A stretch of DNA of 64,000 nucleotides from Paratractidigestivibacter sp963605405. Lineage in GTDB: Bacteria > Actinomycetota > Coriobacteriia > Coriobacteriales > Atopobiaceae. Numbering within the stretch: the first letter of the stretch is position 1; every line of letters starts with the position of its first letter. The position numbers were made by a program, and so were the translations under genes. This document shows, one piece after another, positions 52,570 through 61,074 of this stretch. The stretch spans positions 1-64,000 of the forward strand of contig CAVCUP010000002.1 in the NCBI GenBank assembly GCA_963605405.1. The letters run 5' to 3'. The notes beneath the pieces were generated by a model. That model was given only the letters and a program-made list of their open reading frames with translations. It had not been told where the DNA came from and ran no database searches.

Positions 52570-52641
52570 AGGTTCCCTTGCCGTCAATTATTACAACACC
52601 TGGAATAATAGCAAACGCACTGAGAGTAAGGTTCTTCTTGT

Positions 52642-52783
52642 CAAAAATCACGATAGTTGGGACCGGTATTGAGTTGCGCCGAGTAGCCACAAATTTCTGG
52701 CAGTAAAACCGCAGGTCGCGAAAAGGCAAACTGGCGGGCTACTCGGTGATTCGTATAACTGCTCCCAACTTTCGTGCTATTTG
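52642..52783. repeat. Palindromic element D, MITE-like
   Basis: Imperfect 21-bp terminal inverted repeats (52642-52662 and 52763-52783; cores ACGATAGTTGGGA and TCCCAACTTTCGT) enclose perfect inner arms CCGAGTAGCC (52679-52688) and GGCTACTCGG (52737-52746). The inner arms are those of element A, while the outer ends have diverged. No open frame. The remainder of 52570-52988 is the rhamnose promoter and GC-rich sequence with nothing recognised. Confidence 0.7.
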
Positions 52784-52908
52784 CGTTGTGGGCCTTGACC
52801 GTCACGGTGCGCCCGGCGGGGTTCTAGCCATCGAAGGGGGGCGCGAGCGCCGTTTCCGGGGGAGGGAACGCCGCCGGCAGGAAAACCCAGCGAAATCGGC
52901 GATTCCTC

Positions 52909-52965
52909 TTGACGTTTGAAACGCTTCAACTCATACTAAGCACCAACGAAATTGAAACGCTTCAA
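52909..52965 (+). promoter_or_regulatory. Rhamnose operon promoter with two identical operators
   Basis: -35 TTGACG (52909-52914) and -10 CATACT (52932-52937) are 17 bp apart. TTGAAACGCTTCAA occurs perfectly twice: at 52916-52929, filling the spacer, and at 52952-52965, after the transcription start. Centres are 36 bp apart. The form is LacI-like, yet neither LacI gene is adjacent; the divergent ROK protein or a LacI protein elsewhere may bind. A 12/14 match, TTAAAGCGCTTCAA, lies at 61156-61169. Confidence 0.78.
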
Positions 52966-52988
52966 CCAATCATCCCAAGGAGGAAACC

Positions 52989-54416
52989 ATGCTCGTCAAC
53001 ACAAAGGCCAGGGTCGGCGTCTTCTCTATCGCGCTCGGCGCCTACCTGCCGCAGTTCCCGCAGCTCGTGCCCAATTTCGAGCAGCAGTACGCCGATTTCA
53101 AGGCCACGCTCCCGACCACGGTCGAGATCGTCGACGGCGGTATGGTCACCACTAAGGAAGCGGCCCAGGAGGCGGGCGATCTCTTCCGCGCCGCCGACGT
53201 CGACCTCGTCATCCTGCAGATGCTCACCTATGCCACGAGCTACAACGTACTTCCCGCCGTCCGAGACCTCGACGTTCCCGTGGTCGTCGTCAACGTGCAG
53301 AAGAAGGCCCAGCCCGACTACGCGGCCACCGACATCCCCACGTGGCTTGGCGACCTTTACGCCTGCGGCGCCCCTGGCGAGGTCGTGGCCGACCTCAATC
53401 GCGCCGGCAAGCGCCACGCCGTTATCACCGGCGTCGTCGAGGGCGGCGACCCCGAGGTGGCACGCCAGCTCGACGAGTGGTGCTCCGCCGCGAACGTCCG
53501 CCGTCGCCTGCGTCGCACGAACATCGCCCAGATCGGCCGCCCGTACCCCGGCATGATGGACCTCTACATCGACGAGACGAACCTCTACAACCGCCTCGGC
53601 CTCTACACCAAGCAGTTCGACTGGGAGAAGATGTGGGCCATCGCCGACAATGTCGACGACCAGGCCGCCATTGACGCAAAGGCCGCCGAGATCTTGGACA
53701 CCTTCGACGTCGAGGGCGGCGCCGCGGTCTCCGACGAGCCCATCCAGGAGATGGCAAAGTACGTCCTCGCCTTCGAGCAGTGGTGTCGCGACGAGGAGAT
53801 CGGTCTCGTGGCCAGCCACTACGACGGCTATGCCCAGGGACAGGCCGGCGTTCTCGACTCCATGCTCATCCCGGCGTTCTCCATGCTCATCAAGCAGGGC
53901 ACCGCGTGCGCCGTCGAGGGCGATATGAAGGTCGCCGTGGCCATGAGCATCCTCAAGACCATCGCCGGCACGGGCCAGCTCTCCGAGATGTATTCCATCG
54001 ACTTCCCCGAGGACGTCGTCATCATCGGCCACTCCGGCTCCGGCGACGCCGACATCTCCACGGCCAAGAAGCCCACCCTCAAGGTTGTCCCCGTTTTCCA
54101 CGGCAAGACCGGCGGCGGCTACCTCACGCAGTTCTACCCCGGCCTCGGAACGGTCACCTACCTGGGCATCACCCAGGACGGCGACGGCAACTTCAAGTTC
54201 GTCGTGGCGGAGGGCGAGAACGTCGAGGGCCCGATCTTTACCTTCGGCGACACGAACATGCGCATGAAGTTCTCCTGCGGCGCCCGCGAGTTCATGAACC
54301 GCTGGAACGAGACCGGCCCGACGCACCACATGGCCGCCGCGCTCGGCTCCCACACCGACACCATTCTCAAGGTGGCAAAGATCCTGAACGTCCCCGTCGA
54401 CGTCGTTTGTCGCTAA
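52989..54416 (+). CDS. L-fucose/L-arabinose-isomerase-like sugar isomerase, probable L-rhamnose isomerase
   Basis: 475 aa of the AraA/FucI-like isomerase fold (COG2407 group), not the TIM-barrel RhaA. The N-terminal VGVFSIALGAYLPQFPQL, the middle SHYDGYAQGQ and GTACAVEGDMKVAVAMSILK (about residues 310-329) and the late GPTHHMAAALGSH with metal-binding His fit this group. It is the first gene of an operon with rhamnulokinase and rhamnulose-1-phosphate aldolase, so it most likely converts L-rhamnose to L-rhamnulose. L-fucose isomerase is possible, but the kinase and aldolase are rhamnose types. ATG 52989 follows AAGGAGGAAA. Confidence 0.75.
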   Translation: MLVNTKARVGVFSIALGAYLPQFPQLVPNFEQQYADFKATLPTTVEIVDGGMVTTKEAAQEAGDLFRAADVDLVILQMLTYATSYNVLPAVRDLDVPVVVVNVQKKAQPDYAATDIPTWLGDLYACGAPGEVVADLNRAGKRHAVITGVVEGGDPEVARQLDEWCSAANVRRRLRRTNIAQIGRPYPGMMDLYIDETNLYNRLGLYTKQFDWEKMWAIADNVDDQAAIDAKAAEILDTFDVEGGAAVSDEPIQEMAKYVLAFEQWCRDEEIGLVASHYDGYAQGQAGVLDSMLIPAFSMLIKQGTACAVEGDMKVAVAMSILKTIAGTGQLSEMYSIDFPEDVVIIGHSGSGDADISTAKKPTLKVVPVFHGKTGGGYLTQFYPGLGTVTYLGITQDGDGNFKFVVAEGENVEGPIFTFGDTNMRMKFSCGAREFMNRWNETGPTHHMAAALGSHTDTILKVAKILNVPVDVVCR

Positions 54417-54446
54417 GCGAGCACCTGGTCAGGAGGGGAGAAACGC

Positions 54447-55922
54447 ATGGCAGGACGCATAGACACCAAGCACTACGCGGCTGTGGACATCGGCGCCTCG
54501 AGCGGGCGTGTGCTCATGGGCTGGGTCGAGGACGGCGTGATGACCTACGAGGAGGTCTACCGCTTCGACAACACGCAGGTCCTGAGCTACGGCCACAGCT
54601 GCTGGGACATCGAGGGGCTCTACGAGCACGTCGTCCGCGGGCTCGCCGCGGCCAAGGAGAAGACGGGCCGCGTTCCGGTCTCGGTTTCCATCGACACCTG
54701 GGGCGTCGACTTCGTGCTTCTTGACGAGAACGACCAGATGATCGGCGACGCGGTGGCCTACCGCGACGGCCGCACCGACGGCATCTACGAGGTTGCCGAC
54801 AAGATCATGGCCCCGTCCGACCTCTATGAGCGCACGGGCATCCAGCGCCAGCCGTTCAACACCATCTACCAGTTGCTCGCCCTCAAGCGTGAGCACCCCG
54901 AGCACCTGGAGGCCGCCCGCACCTTCCTCATGGTCCCCGATTACCTGGTGTGGCGGCTCACCGGCGCAAAGACGAACGAGTACACCAATGCCAGCACAAC
55001 GGGGCTTCTCGATGCGCGGACCTGCTGCTGGGACCAGGACGTCCTGGAGAGGTTCGGCATCCCGTCGCGCATTTTCCTGGCGCCGACGATGCCGGGCGCC
55101 GTGGCGGGAGGGCTTCTTCCCGAGGTGGCGGCCAAGGTGGGCTACGACGCGCCCGTCGTGCTCTGCGCGAGCCACGACACCGGTAGCGCGTATCTCTCCG
55201 TGCCGGCCCGCGACGAGCACGCCGCGTACCTGAGCTCCGGTACCTGGAGCCTGCTCGGCTGCGAGCTGCCCGAGCCCGTGACCGGCCCGGCCGCGCGCGA
55301 GCAGAACTTCACGAACGAGGGCGGCTACGAGCGTCGCTACCGCTTCCTCAAGAACATCATGGGCCTGTGGATGAACCAGTCCGTGCGCCGCGAGGCCAAC
55401 GGCGTCGACTACGTCGAGGGCAAGACCGCGCATAAGGCCATGCTCGACCACCAGATCGGCTTCGGTGAGCTCATCGAGCTCACGCGCGCGGCCGAGCCTT
55501 TCAGTGCCTACGTGGACGTCGATGACGAGCGGTTCCTCTCGCCGGATTCCATGTACGAGGAGATCAAGGCTGCATGTGCGGACGCGGGCCAGCCCGTGCC
55601 CCAGACCATCGGCGAGGTCATGCGCACTGTGTACTGCAGCCTGACGAGCTCGTATGCGCGCGCGGTGGCCAACCTGGCCGAGCTCACCGGCCGCGAGTAC
55701 ATGAGCATCAACATCGTGGGCGGCGGCTGCCAGGACGCCTATCTCAACCAGATGACGGCCGACGCGTGCGGGCTTCCCGTTTTTGCCGGCCCCATCGAGG
55801 GCACTTGCATCGGCAACTTCGTCGTCCAGATGATCCGCGACGGCGTCTTCGCCGACCTCGCCGGCGCGCGCTCCTGCATCACGCGCAGCTTCGACATCAA
55901 GCGCTTCGACCCGCATCACTAA
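54447..55922 (+). CDS. rhaB: Rhamnulokinase RhaB
   Basis: 491-aa FGGY-family kinase phosphorylating L-rhamnulose at C1. RhaB marks are AVDIGASSGRV (residues about 11-21), SIDTWGVDFVLLD, YLSSGTWSLLG, TNEGGYERRYRFLKNIMGLW and INIVGGGCQDAYLNQ. Length is normal for RhaB. ATG 54447 has AGGAGGGGAGAAA ahead and lies 30 bp after the isomerase gene. Fuculokinase and xylulokinase lack the NEGG..RFLKN..GLW block, so the assignment is firm. The product goes to the aldolase encoded next. Confidence 0.93.
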   Translation: MAGRIDTKHYAAVDIGASSGRVLMGWVEDGVMTYEEVYRFDNTQVLSYGHSCWDIEGLYEHVVRGLAAAKEKTGRVPVSVSIDTWGVDFVLLDENDQMIGDAVAYRDGRTDGIYEVADKIMAPSDLYERTGIQRQPFNTIYQLLALKREHPEHLEAARTFLMVPDYLVWRLTGAKTNEYTNASTTGLLDARTCCWDQDVLERFGIPSRIFLAPTMPGAVAGGLLPEVAAKVGYDAPVVLCASHDTGSAYLSVPARDEHAAYLSSGTWSLLGCELPEPVTGPAAREQNFTNEGGYERRYRFLKNIMGLWMNQSVRREANGVDYVEGKTAHKAMLDHQIGFGELIELTRAAEPFSAYVDVDDERFLSPDSMYEEIKAACADAGQPVPQTIGEVMRTVYCSLTSSYARAVANLAELTGREYMSINIVGGGCQDAYLNQMTADACGLPVFAGPIEGTCIGNFVVQMIRDGVFADLAGARSCITRSFDIKRFDPHH

Positions 55923-56015
55923 TTCAATGATATGAAGGGCCGCTCCCTTTGTCTCATGCATAACGCAACGATAAGAAGGGACCGTCCCTTCGCATCTTCG
56001 AGAGAGGAAAACAGC

Positions 56016-56849
56016 ATGGCTATGGAGGATCTGCAGTTCATCAAGGGCTTTACCCGCATGTGCGACGACGGCTTCAAGCAGGGCTGGCACGAGCGCAACG
56101 GCGGCAACCTGACCTATCGCATGACCGACGAGGAGGTCGCCGAGGCCCGTCCGTTCTTCGATGCCGAGCCCCGCGAGTGGGTCAAGATGGGCGTCCGCGG
56201 CGAGAACCTCGCCGGCCAGTACTTCGTCTCGACCGGCAGCGGCAAGTACATGCGCAACGTTGCCGGCGATCCGGCCCACAACATCGGCATCGTCGAGATC
56301 AACGAGACCGGCGACGCGTTCCGTATCGTCTGGGGCCTGCTCGAGGGTGCTCGCCCGACCTCCGAGTTCGAGAGCCACTACATGAACCACTGCGTGACTG
56401 CCGCTCGCACCGACGGCGCGAACCGCGTGATCTACCACGCCCACACCCCGGGCATCATCGAGATGTCCTTCATCGTGCCGCTCGAGGACCGCGCCTTCAC
56501 CCGCGTCCTGTGGCAGATGATGACCGAGTGCGTCGTGGTCTTCCCCGGCGGCGTGGGCGTCGTGCCCTGGATGGTTCCCGGCGGCCCGGCCATTGCCGAG
56601 GCGAGCTCCGAGCTCATGAAGAAGTACGACACCATCGTCTGGGCGCACCACGGCCTCTTTGCCGCCGGCCCCGACTTCGATACCACCTTCGGCCTGGCCC
56701 ACACCGTCGAGAAGGCCGCCCAGCTCTATGTGGCTGCCCGTGCGGCCAACGGCGGTTCCGACAAGTTCCTGAACGTCATCTCCGACCAGGGGCTCAAGGA
56801 CACCTGCCGCGACTTCAACATCGCCATCAACGAGGAGTTCGTGGACTAG
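56016..56849 (+). CDS. rhaD: Rhamnulose-1-phosphate aldolase RhaD
   Basis: 277-aa class II aldolase cleaving L-rhamnulose 1-phosphate to dihydroxyacetone phosphate and L-lactaldehyde. It shows NGGNLTYR and VSTGSGKYMRN near the N-terminus, the zinc ligands in IYHAHTPG and the late AHHGLFAAG, and a catalytic Glu region between. Length matches E. coli RhaD (274 aa). An in-frame ATG at 55932 is rejected because GAGAGGAAA sits before 56016 and the shorter protein matches the family. The 93-bp gap from rhaB holds two small AAGGG/CCCTT hairpins. No lactaldehyde reductase is encoded in the window. Confidence 0.92.
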   Translation: MAMEDLQFIKGFTRMCDDGFKQGWHERNGGNLTYRMTDEEVAEARPFFDAEPREWVKMGVRGENLAGQYFVSTGSGKYMRNVAGDPAHNIGIVEINETGDAFRIVWGLLEGARPTSEFESHYMNHCVTAARTDGANRVIYHAHTPGIIEMSFIVPLEDRAFTRVLWQMMTECVVVFPGGVGVVPWMVPGGPAIAEASSELMKKYDTIVWAHHGLFAAGPDFDTTFGLAHTVEKAAQLYVAARAANGGSDKFLNVISDQGLKDTCRDFNIAINEEFVD

Positions 56850-56877
56850 CCTCGCGCCAGACCAACCGTTCCGCCGT

Positions 56878-56953
56878 AAGGCCCTCGGCCCTTCTTCCCA
56901 TGCTTGGCGCTCGCGCTGCGCGACTCGCATGGCAAGAAGGGCCGGGGGCTTTA
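56878..56953 (+). terminator. Terminator of the rhamnose operon
   Basis: A long hairpin: AAGGCCCTCGGCCCTTCTT (from 56878) pairs with AAGAAGGGCCGGGGGCTTT (ending 56952), and CCATGC with GCATGG inside. The right arm ends in CTTTAT. It lies 28 bp after rhaD. Confidence 0.75.
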
Positions 56954-57030
56954 TGGTTGGTGGGGCCCGAGCGCACCTATAATGGCGTTCGCGCGGGTGT
57001 CCGAAGGGCGTTTGCGGTGGTTGTGGAAGC

Positions 57031-57158
57031 AAACTCTGACTTTTGCACGACTTAATTCGAGTTGGGTAGGTAGCGAGGGTATTTTTGGGGCTAAAAGGCC
57101 AGGATTCGATCGATTGATATTCGGCGGATTGAATTAAGTCGTGCAAAAGTCAGAGTTT
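57031..57158. repeat. Palindromic element C, MITE-like
   Basis: A 128-bp element with perfect 28-bp terminal inverted repeats (57031-57058, 57131-57158). Its ends are the same as those of element B at 31559 (AACTCTGACTTTTGCACGAC), while the middle differs. It ends about 28 bp before ecfT, so it may carry or block that gene's promoter. The gap 56850-57186 otherwise has only the rhaD terminator. Confidence 0.87.
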
Positions 57159-57186
57159 AATTTGGAAAGGCGGGTGAAGGCGGCGT

Positions 57187-58062
57187 ATGAGGCGTATGGA
57201 GCGGCCGGTGGCCTTCTCCGCCTGCCATGCAAGCGTGCCGGCGCTGCTCTTTACGGGCATCCTGGCCCTGACGATGTTCTGTGTGCAGCCGGTGCTTGTG
57301 GCGACCTCGCTCGCGGGGGCCTTCGCGTTCTCGGCGCTGGCCCGAGGGACGCGCGCCACGCTGCGCGGCCTCGCTTGGCAACTCCCTATGCTCGCGCTCG
57401 TGTGCCTGGCGAACCCGTTCTTTTCCGCGTCCGGCTCAACGCTGCTGCTGCGCCTCGGGCCCGTGGCCATCTACCTGGAGAGCCTTGCGTACGGCGCCGT
57501 GATGGGCGCGCTCATGGTCGCCGTTATCCTTTGGTTCGAGGGGGCGGCCGCGGTGCTCACGCAAGACCGCCTGCTCGGCCTGGCGCACGGGCGCGCGGCA
57601 TCAATTTCGCTCGTTATCTCCATGGCGGCGCAACTCATGCCCCAGATGCTTCGTCGCGCGCGCGGCGTCGAGGCGTCCCTTGCTGCGTGCACGGCGGCCG
57701 GCGCGCGCCCTGGCCTACGAGATCGACTCACGCGCGAGTCTGGGCAGCTCATGGGCTGGGCGCTTGAGGACTCGCTCGAGCGCGCGGACGCCATGAGGGC
57801 GCGCGGCTGGGAATCGGGGGCGCGGCGCACGAGTTACCGGCCTGATGTCCTTCGCGAGTCCGACGCGGCGGCGCTTTGCGGCATCGTGCTTGCGCTCGCG
57901 GTATGCGCGTTTCTCGCCGTCGCGGCGTGCTCGCAGTGGCGCTTCTATCCAAAGATGCCGTCGCTTCTTGCCTGGTGGGGATACGTGCCCTACGCTGCGA
58001 TGATGTTCGTGCCGGCCGGCGCTGCGCTGGTTGAGCGGCTACGTTGGAGGGAGCTGCGATGA
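57187..58062 (+). CDS. ecfT: ECF transporter transmembrane component EcfT
   Basis: 291-aa CbiQ/EcfT-family membrane protein of energy-coupling-factor vitamin or metal importers, with about five or six membrane segments. The ADAMRARGW stretch near residue 205 is the Ala-Arg-Gly coupling motif that contacts the ATPase. It is the first gene of a three-gene cassette T-A-S; its stop overlaps the next start (ATGA). Start ATG 57187 has GAAGGCGG upstream; ATG 57196 is also possible. The promoter may lie in or just after palindromic element C. Confidence 0.85.
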   Translation: MRRMERPVAFSACHASVPALLFTGILALTMFCVQPVLVATSLAGAFAFSALARGTRATLRGLAWQLPMLALVCLANPFFSASGSTLLLRLGPVAIYLESLAYGAVMGALMVAVILWFEGAAAVLTQDRLLGLAHGRAASISLVISMAAQLMPQMLRRARGVEASLAACTAAGARPGLRDRLTRESGQLMGWALEDSLERADAMRARGWESGARRTSYRPDVLRESDAAALCGIVLALAVCAFLAVAACSQWRFYPKMPSLLAWWGYVPYAAMMFVPAGAALVERLRWRELR

Positions 58063-59504
58063 GCGCGGCCACGAGCATGGGGGCGAATGTGGGGAAGGGT
58101 ACAGGGCTGAGCGCGGCGCTTGAGTTCGATGCAGTGGGCTTCGGGTACGCGGGCGGCGGCGCGCATGTGCTTAAGGATGTGGAATTCTCGGTGCCCATGG
58201 GCGCGTTCGCCCTGCTCTGCGGCGCCACGGGGTCAGGAAAATCGACACTGCTGCGGCTCGCTAAGCCGGAAATTCGCCCGGCGGGGGAGCTTTCGGGCAC
58301 GGTGCGAGTCTTTGGTGGGGACGTCGCGGGCCTCTCGCCCGTCGCTTCCGCGCAGGCGGTCGGCTACGTGTTCCAGAGCCCGGATGCGCAGATCGTGTGC
58401 GACACGGTGTGGCACGAGATGGCCTTCGGGCTCGAGAACCTCGGCGTGCCCGAGCCGGAGATGCGCCGCCGCGTGGCCGAGACCTGCAATTTCTTTGGCA
58501 TGGAGCCGTGGTTCCGCATGCAGACGGCCGAGCTCTCCGGTGGGCAGCGGCAGACGCTCGCCTTGGCGGCGACGCTCGCCATGCGCCCGCGGCTGCTGCT
58601 GCTGGACGAGCCGACGAGCATGCTCGACCCCATTGCCGAGAAGGCCTTCCTCGGCCTGCTATTTCGCGCGAACCGCGAGCTCGGCATCACGGTCGTCGTG
58701 GCCACGCACGCCCCGCTCGCGATGGCGGAGTACGCGACGTGCGCGCTTACCGTCGAGGCGGACACGGTGCGTGAGGTCCCGGTGAGCGATGTCTGCGCTC
58801 CGCGCTCCATCGCGGTAGACAAGGGGACGGCTCCTCTGTCCTCTTCCGCGGCGGTGGACGTGCACGGGGCCTGGTACCGGCATGCTCGCGACTGTGACTG
58901 GGTGCTTCGCGGCCTTGACCTGCGGCTTGTTCAAGGAGAAGTGCGCGCGCTCGTGGGCAGCAACGGCTGCGGAAAGACGACTCTGCTCTCGGTGCTGGCC
59001 GGGGTGGCCAAGCCACAGAAGGGCCGCGTGAAGAACCCGCTCGCGGCCTCACAGGCGCTCCTGCCGCAGTCGCCGAAGGCTATCCTTGCGTGCGAGACGG
59101 TGCGCGACGAGCTTTCCGAGTGGGGGAGCGGTGCCGGCTACGGTGCGGCTGAGGTTGACGCGGCGCTTGCGGAGCTGGGGCTTGCCGACGCGGCCGACCG
59201 ACACCCGTATGATCTCTCCGGCGGGCAGCAACAGCTGCTTGCGCTTAAGAAGTTGATGCTCTGTCGCCCCCGGCTGCTCCTTCTTGACGAGCCGACCAAG
59301 GGTCTTGACGACGCAGCGCGGGAGCGCGTGGCGCGCGCGGTCGTCGCCGCGCGCGAGGCTGGCGCGACGGTGCTTCTGGCCACGCATGACATGGCCTTCG
59401 TCGAGGCGGTCGCCGACCGCGTGAGCCTCATGTTCGACGGGTGCGTCACGGCCACGCAGCCGACGGCGGACTTCTTTGCCGACTCGTGGCTGTACCGACC
59501 GTGA
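58059..59504 (+). CDS. ECF transporter ATPase, two ABC domains fused (EcfA1-EcfA2)
   Basis: 481 aa carrying both ATPase domains in one chain. Domain 1 has Walker A GATGSGKST (about residues 58-66), signature ELSGGQRQT and Walker B LLLLDEPTSMLDP. Domain 2 has GSNGCGKTT (about 302), DLSGGQQQL and LLLLDEPTKGLDD. In many bacteria EcfA1 and EcfA2 are separate genes; the fusion is common in Actinobacteria-type cassettes. ATG 58059 is chosen for GGAGGGAG and the ATGA overlap with ecfT. It drives uptake together with EcfT and the S component encoded next. Confidence 0.9.
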   Translation: MSAATSMGANVGKGTGLSAALEFDAVGFGYAGGGAHVLKDVEFSVPMGAFALLCGATGSGKSTLLRLAKPEIRPAGELSGTVRVFGGDVAGLSPVASAQAVGYVFQSPDAQIVCDTVWHEMAFGLENLGVPEPEMRRRVAETCNFFGMEPWFRMQTAELSGGQRQTLALAATLAMRPRLLLLDEPTSMLDPIAEKAFLGLLFRANRELGITVVVATHAPLAMAEYATCALTVEADTVREVPVSDVCAPRSIAVDKGTAPLSSSAAVDVHGAWYRHARDCDWVLRGLDLRLVQGEVRALVGSNGCGKTTLLSVLAGVAKPQKGRVKNPLAASQALLPQSPKAILACETVRDELSEWGSGAGYGAAEVDAALAELGLADAADRHPYDLSGGQQQLLALKKLMLCRPRLLLLDEPTKGLDDAARERVARAVVAAREAGATVLLATHDMAFVEAVADRVSLMFDGCVTATQPTADFFADSWLYRP

Positions 59505-59515
59505 GGAGGCGCGTA

Positions 59516-60235
59516 ATGAGGCGGAAAGAGTCGACGTTGCCCTGGGCGCGCATCCTGGCGGTGCTTGAGGTTCCCGCCCTGCTCGCGGTGCCCGCGGTCA
59601 TGGTCGCCACGGCCGCCGTCGGCGTCGACGTCACCGCCGGCCTCACGCTGCTGGTCGCCGTGCTCGCCGTCGGACTTCTCTTCGCGAGCTTTGAGGCGTC
59701 GCGTCCCCCGCTGCGTCAGCTCATGCCCACGGCGGTGCTGGGGGCAACGGCCGCCGCGGGCCGCGTGCTCTTTGCGCCGATTCCGGACGTCAAGCCCGTG
59801 AGCGCCATCGCTATCGTGGCTGGGGCAGCGCTCGGTCGGCGATCCGGCTTTGTCGTGGGCGCCGTCGCGGCCCTGGTCTCGAACTTCTTCTTTGGCCAGG
59901 GGTCGTGGACGCCCTGGCAGATGTATGCGTGGGGGCTCGTCGGTTATCTCGGCGGGGTACTCGCCGACCATGGCGCGCTTGAGCGTCGCGGCGTGCTCTA
60001 CGCCTGGGGATTCGTGAGCGCGCTCATGTACGGCGCTATTCTCAACGGTTATTACGTGCTCGGCTTCGTGCGCCCGCTGACCTGGCCCGCGATTGTGGCG
60101 GCCTACGCCGCCGGCGCCCCGCTCGACATCGTGCACGGCGGCGCCACAGCCGGCTTCCTCGCCGTGATTTGGCGTCCCTGGGGCCGCTCGATCCGTCGCG
60201 TCGTCGCCAAATACGACCTCTCGACGCGCGGGTAG
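59516..60235 (+). CDS. ECF transporter substrate-binding S component, substrate unknown
   Basis: 239-aa membrane protein with about six hydrophobic segments, in the position of the S component. The segment VKPVSAIAIVAGAALGRRSG followed by GAVAALVSNFFFGQG (about residues 91-130) is typical of one ECF-S group found beside fused EcfA proteins in Actinobacteria. ATG 59516 follows GAGGAGG, 12 bp after the ATPase stop. The substrate cannot be told from sequence: vitamins, cobalt/nickel or a nucleobase are all possible. No riboswitch is recognisable upstream of the cassette to help. Confidence 0.78.
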   Translation: MRRKESTLPWARILAVLEVPALLAVPAVMVATAAVGVDVTAGLTLLVAVLAVGLLFASFEASRPPLRQLMPTAVLGATAAAGRVLFAPIPDVKPVSAIAIVAGAALGRRSGFVVGAVAALVSNFFFGQGSWTPWQMYAWGLVGYLGGVLADHGALERRGVLYAWGFVSALMYGAILNGYYVLGFVRPLTWPAIVAAYAAGAPLDIVHGGATAGFLAVIWRPWGRSIRRVVAKYDLSTRG

Positions 60236-60289
60236 GCCAGAGCCGCATCGTGAGGGGGCGGGGGTATCGGAGCCCGGACGTCCTCCCCG

Positions 60290-61039
60290 CTACCGGCGGC
60301 CCTCCCACAGCGGCAGCGGGAAGAGCAGATTCTCGAACCGCGACCACTCCTTGACGAGGTCGACCTCGTCCGGTCGCTCCAGCCAGCGGCCTTCCAGCCC
60401 GTAGATCGTCGCGAGGGCGCACGAGTGCGCGTCCGAGGCGTTCACGCCCTCGGGCACGTCCCACTTGAGCTCGTCGTTCCTGTCGAGCATGTGCCGCGTG
60501 CGCTCGGTAAAGTACTCGTGTAAGGGGCTGTCCGGCAGGTACGACTCGGTGTTCAGCGTGTGGAAGAGCAGCACGAGCTCGCGTCGGCCGCTGTTCTCCT
60601 CGATGAGGATGCGGCAATACTCGGGCAGGCTCGGCTTCTCGCCCTCGCGTGCGCCCCCGGGGAGAAACGACGCGACGTAGCCCGTCTGGCGCTCGGCCTT
60701 GTCGTAGGCGCGCTTGACGACCTCTTCGAGCAGGCCTTTCTTGCTTCCGACGTAGTGGAGCACGCCTACGTGGCTTATGCCGACCTCGGCCGCGACGGCG
60801 GGGAGCGAGAGACCCGCGAGCCCTGACTCGTTGATGACCTTGACCGCTGCGGAGACTATCTGGTCGAGGCGCTCCTGCGCTGCGGCTGTGCGCGCGACGG
60901 GGGCCTTGGTCTTTGCGGCCTGTGACTTGTTTTTTGTAGCGGGCTGGGGCTTTGCCGCCGGCTTGGCTTTTGCGCCCGACTTGGGCCTCGTGCGCGCCCC
61001 CGTCGCCGTATCTTCTTGCTGCGCCTTGCTGCTTGCCAT
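60290..61039 (-). CDS. TetR-family regulator with a basic Ala/Lys/Pro-rich N-terminal tail
   Basis: About 249 aa. Residues 1-50 are a low-complexity tail rich in Ala, Lys and Pro. Then comes the TetR helix-turn-helix, LSLPAVAAEVGISHVGVLHY (about residues 77-96), and a C-terminal domain with family-typical GREGEKPSLPEY-like turns. ATG 61039 has AGAAGGA at correct spacing; an in-frame GTG at 61066 is less likely. The gene is divergent from an MFS carrier, with three TTACA-N4-TGTAA sites between them, so repression of the carrier and of itself is expected. The basic tail might strengthen DNA binding. Confidence 0.85.
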   Translation of the reverse strand: MASSKAQQEDTATGARTRPKSGAKAKPAAKPQPATKNKSQAAKTKAPVARTAAAQERLDQIVSAAVKVINESGLAGLSLPAVAAEVGISHVGVLHYVGSKKGLLEEVVKRAYDKAERQTGYVASFLPGGAREGEKPSLPEYCRILIEENSGRRELVLLFHTLNTESYLPDSPLHEYFTERTRHMLDRNDELKWDVPEGVNASDAHSCALATIYGLEGRWLERPDEVDLVKEWSRFENLLFPLPLWEGRR

Positions 61040-61074
61040 CGCGTCCTTCTTGCCAAAGCTTGCCACTGGTTTTC

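Noticed and set aside
52916..52965. Rhamnose-promoter palindromes as CcpA/cre sites
   Set aside because: The arms are contiguous with CG and lack the extra base of the cre consensus; two perfect identical copies point to a local operon repressor.
31555..57162. Target-site duplications around palindromic elements B and C
   Set aside because: The few flanking bases on each side do not match, so insertion by transposition cannot be shown from duplications.
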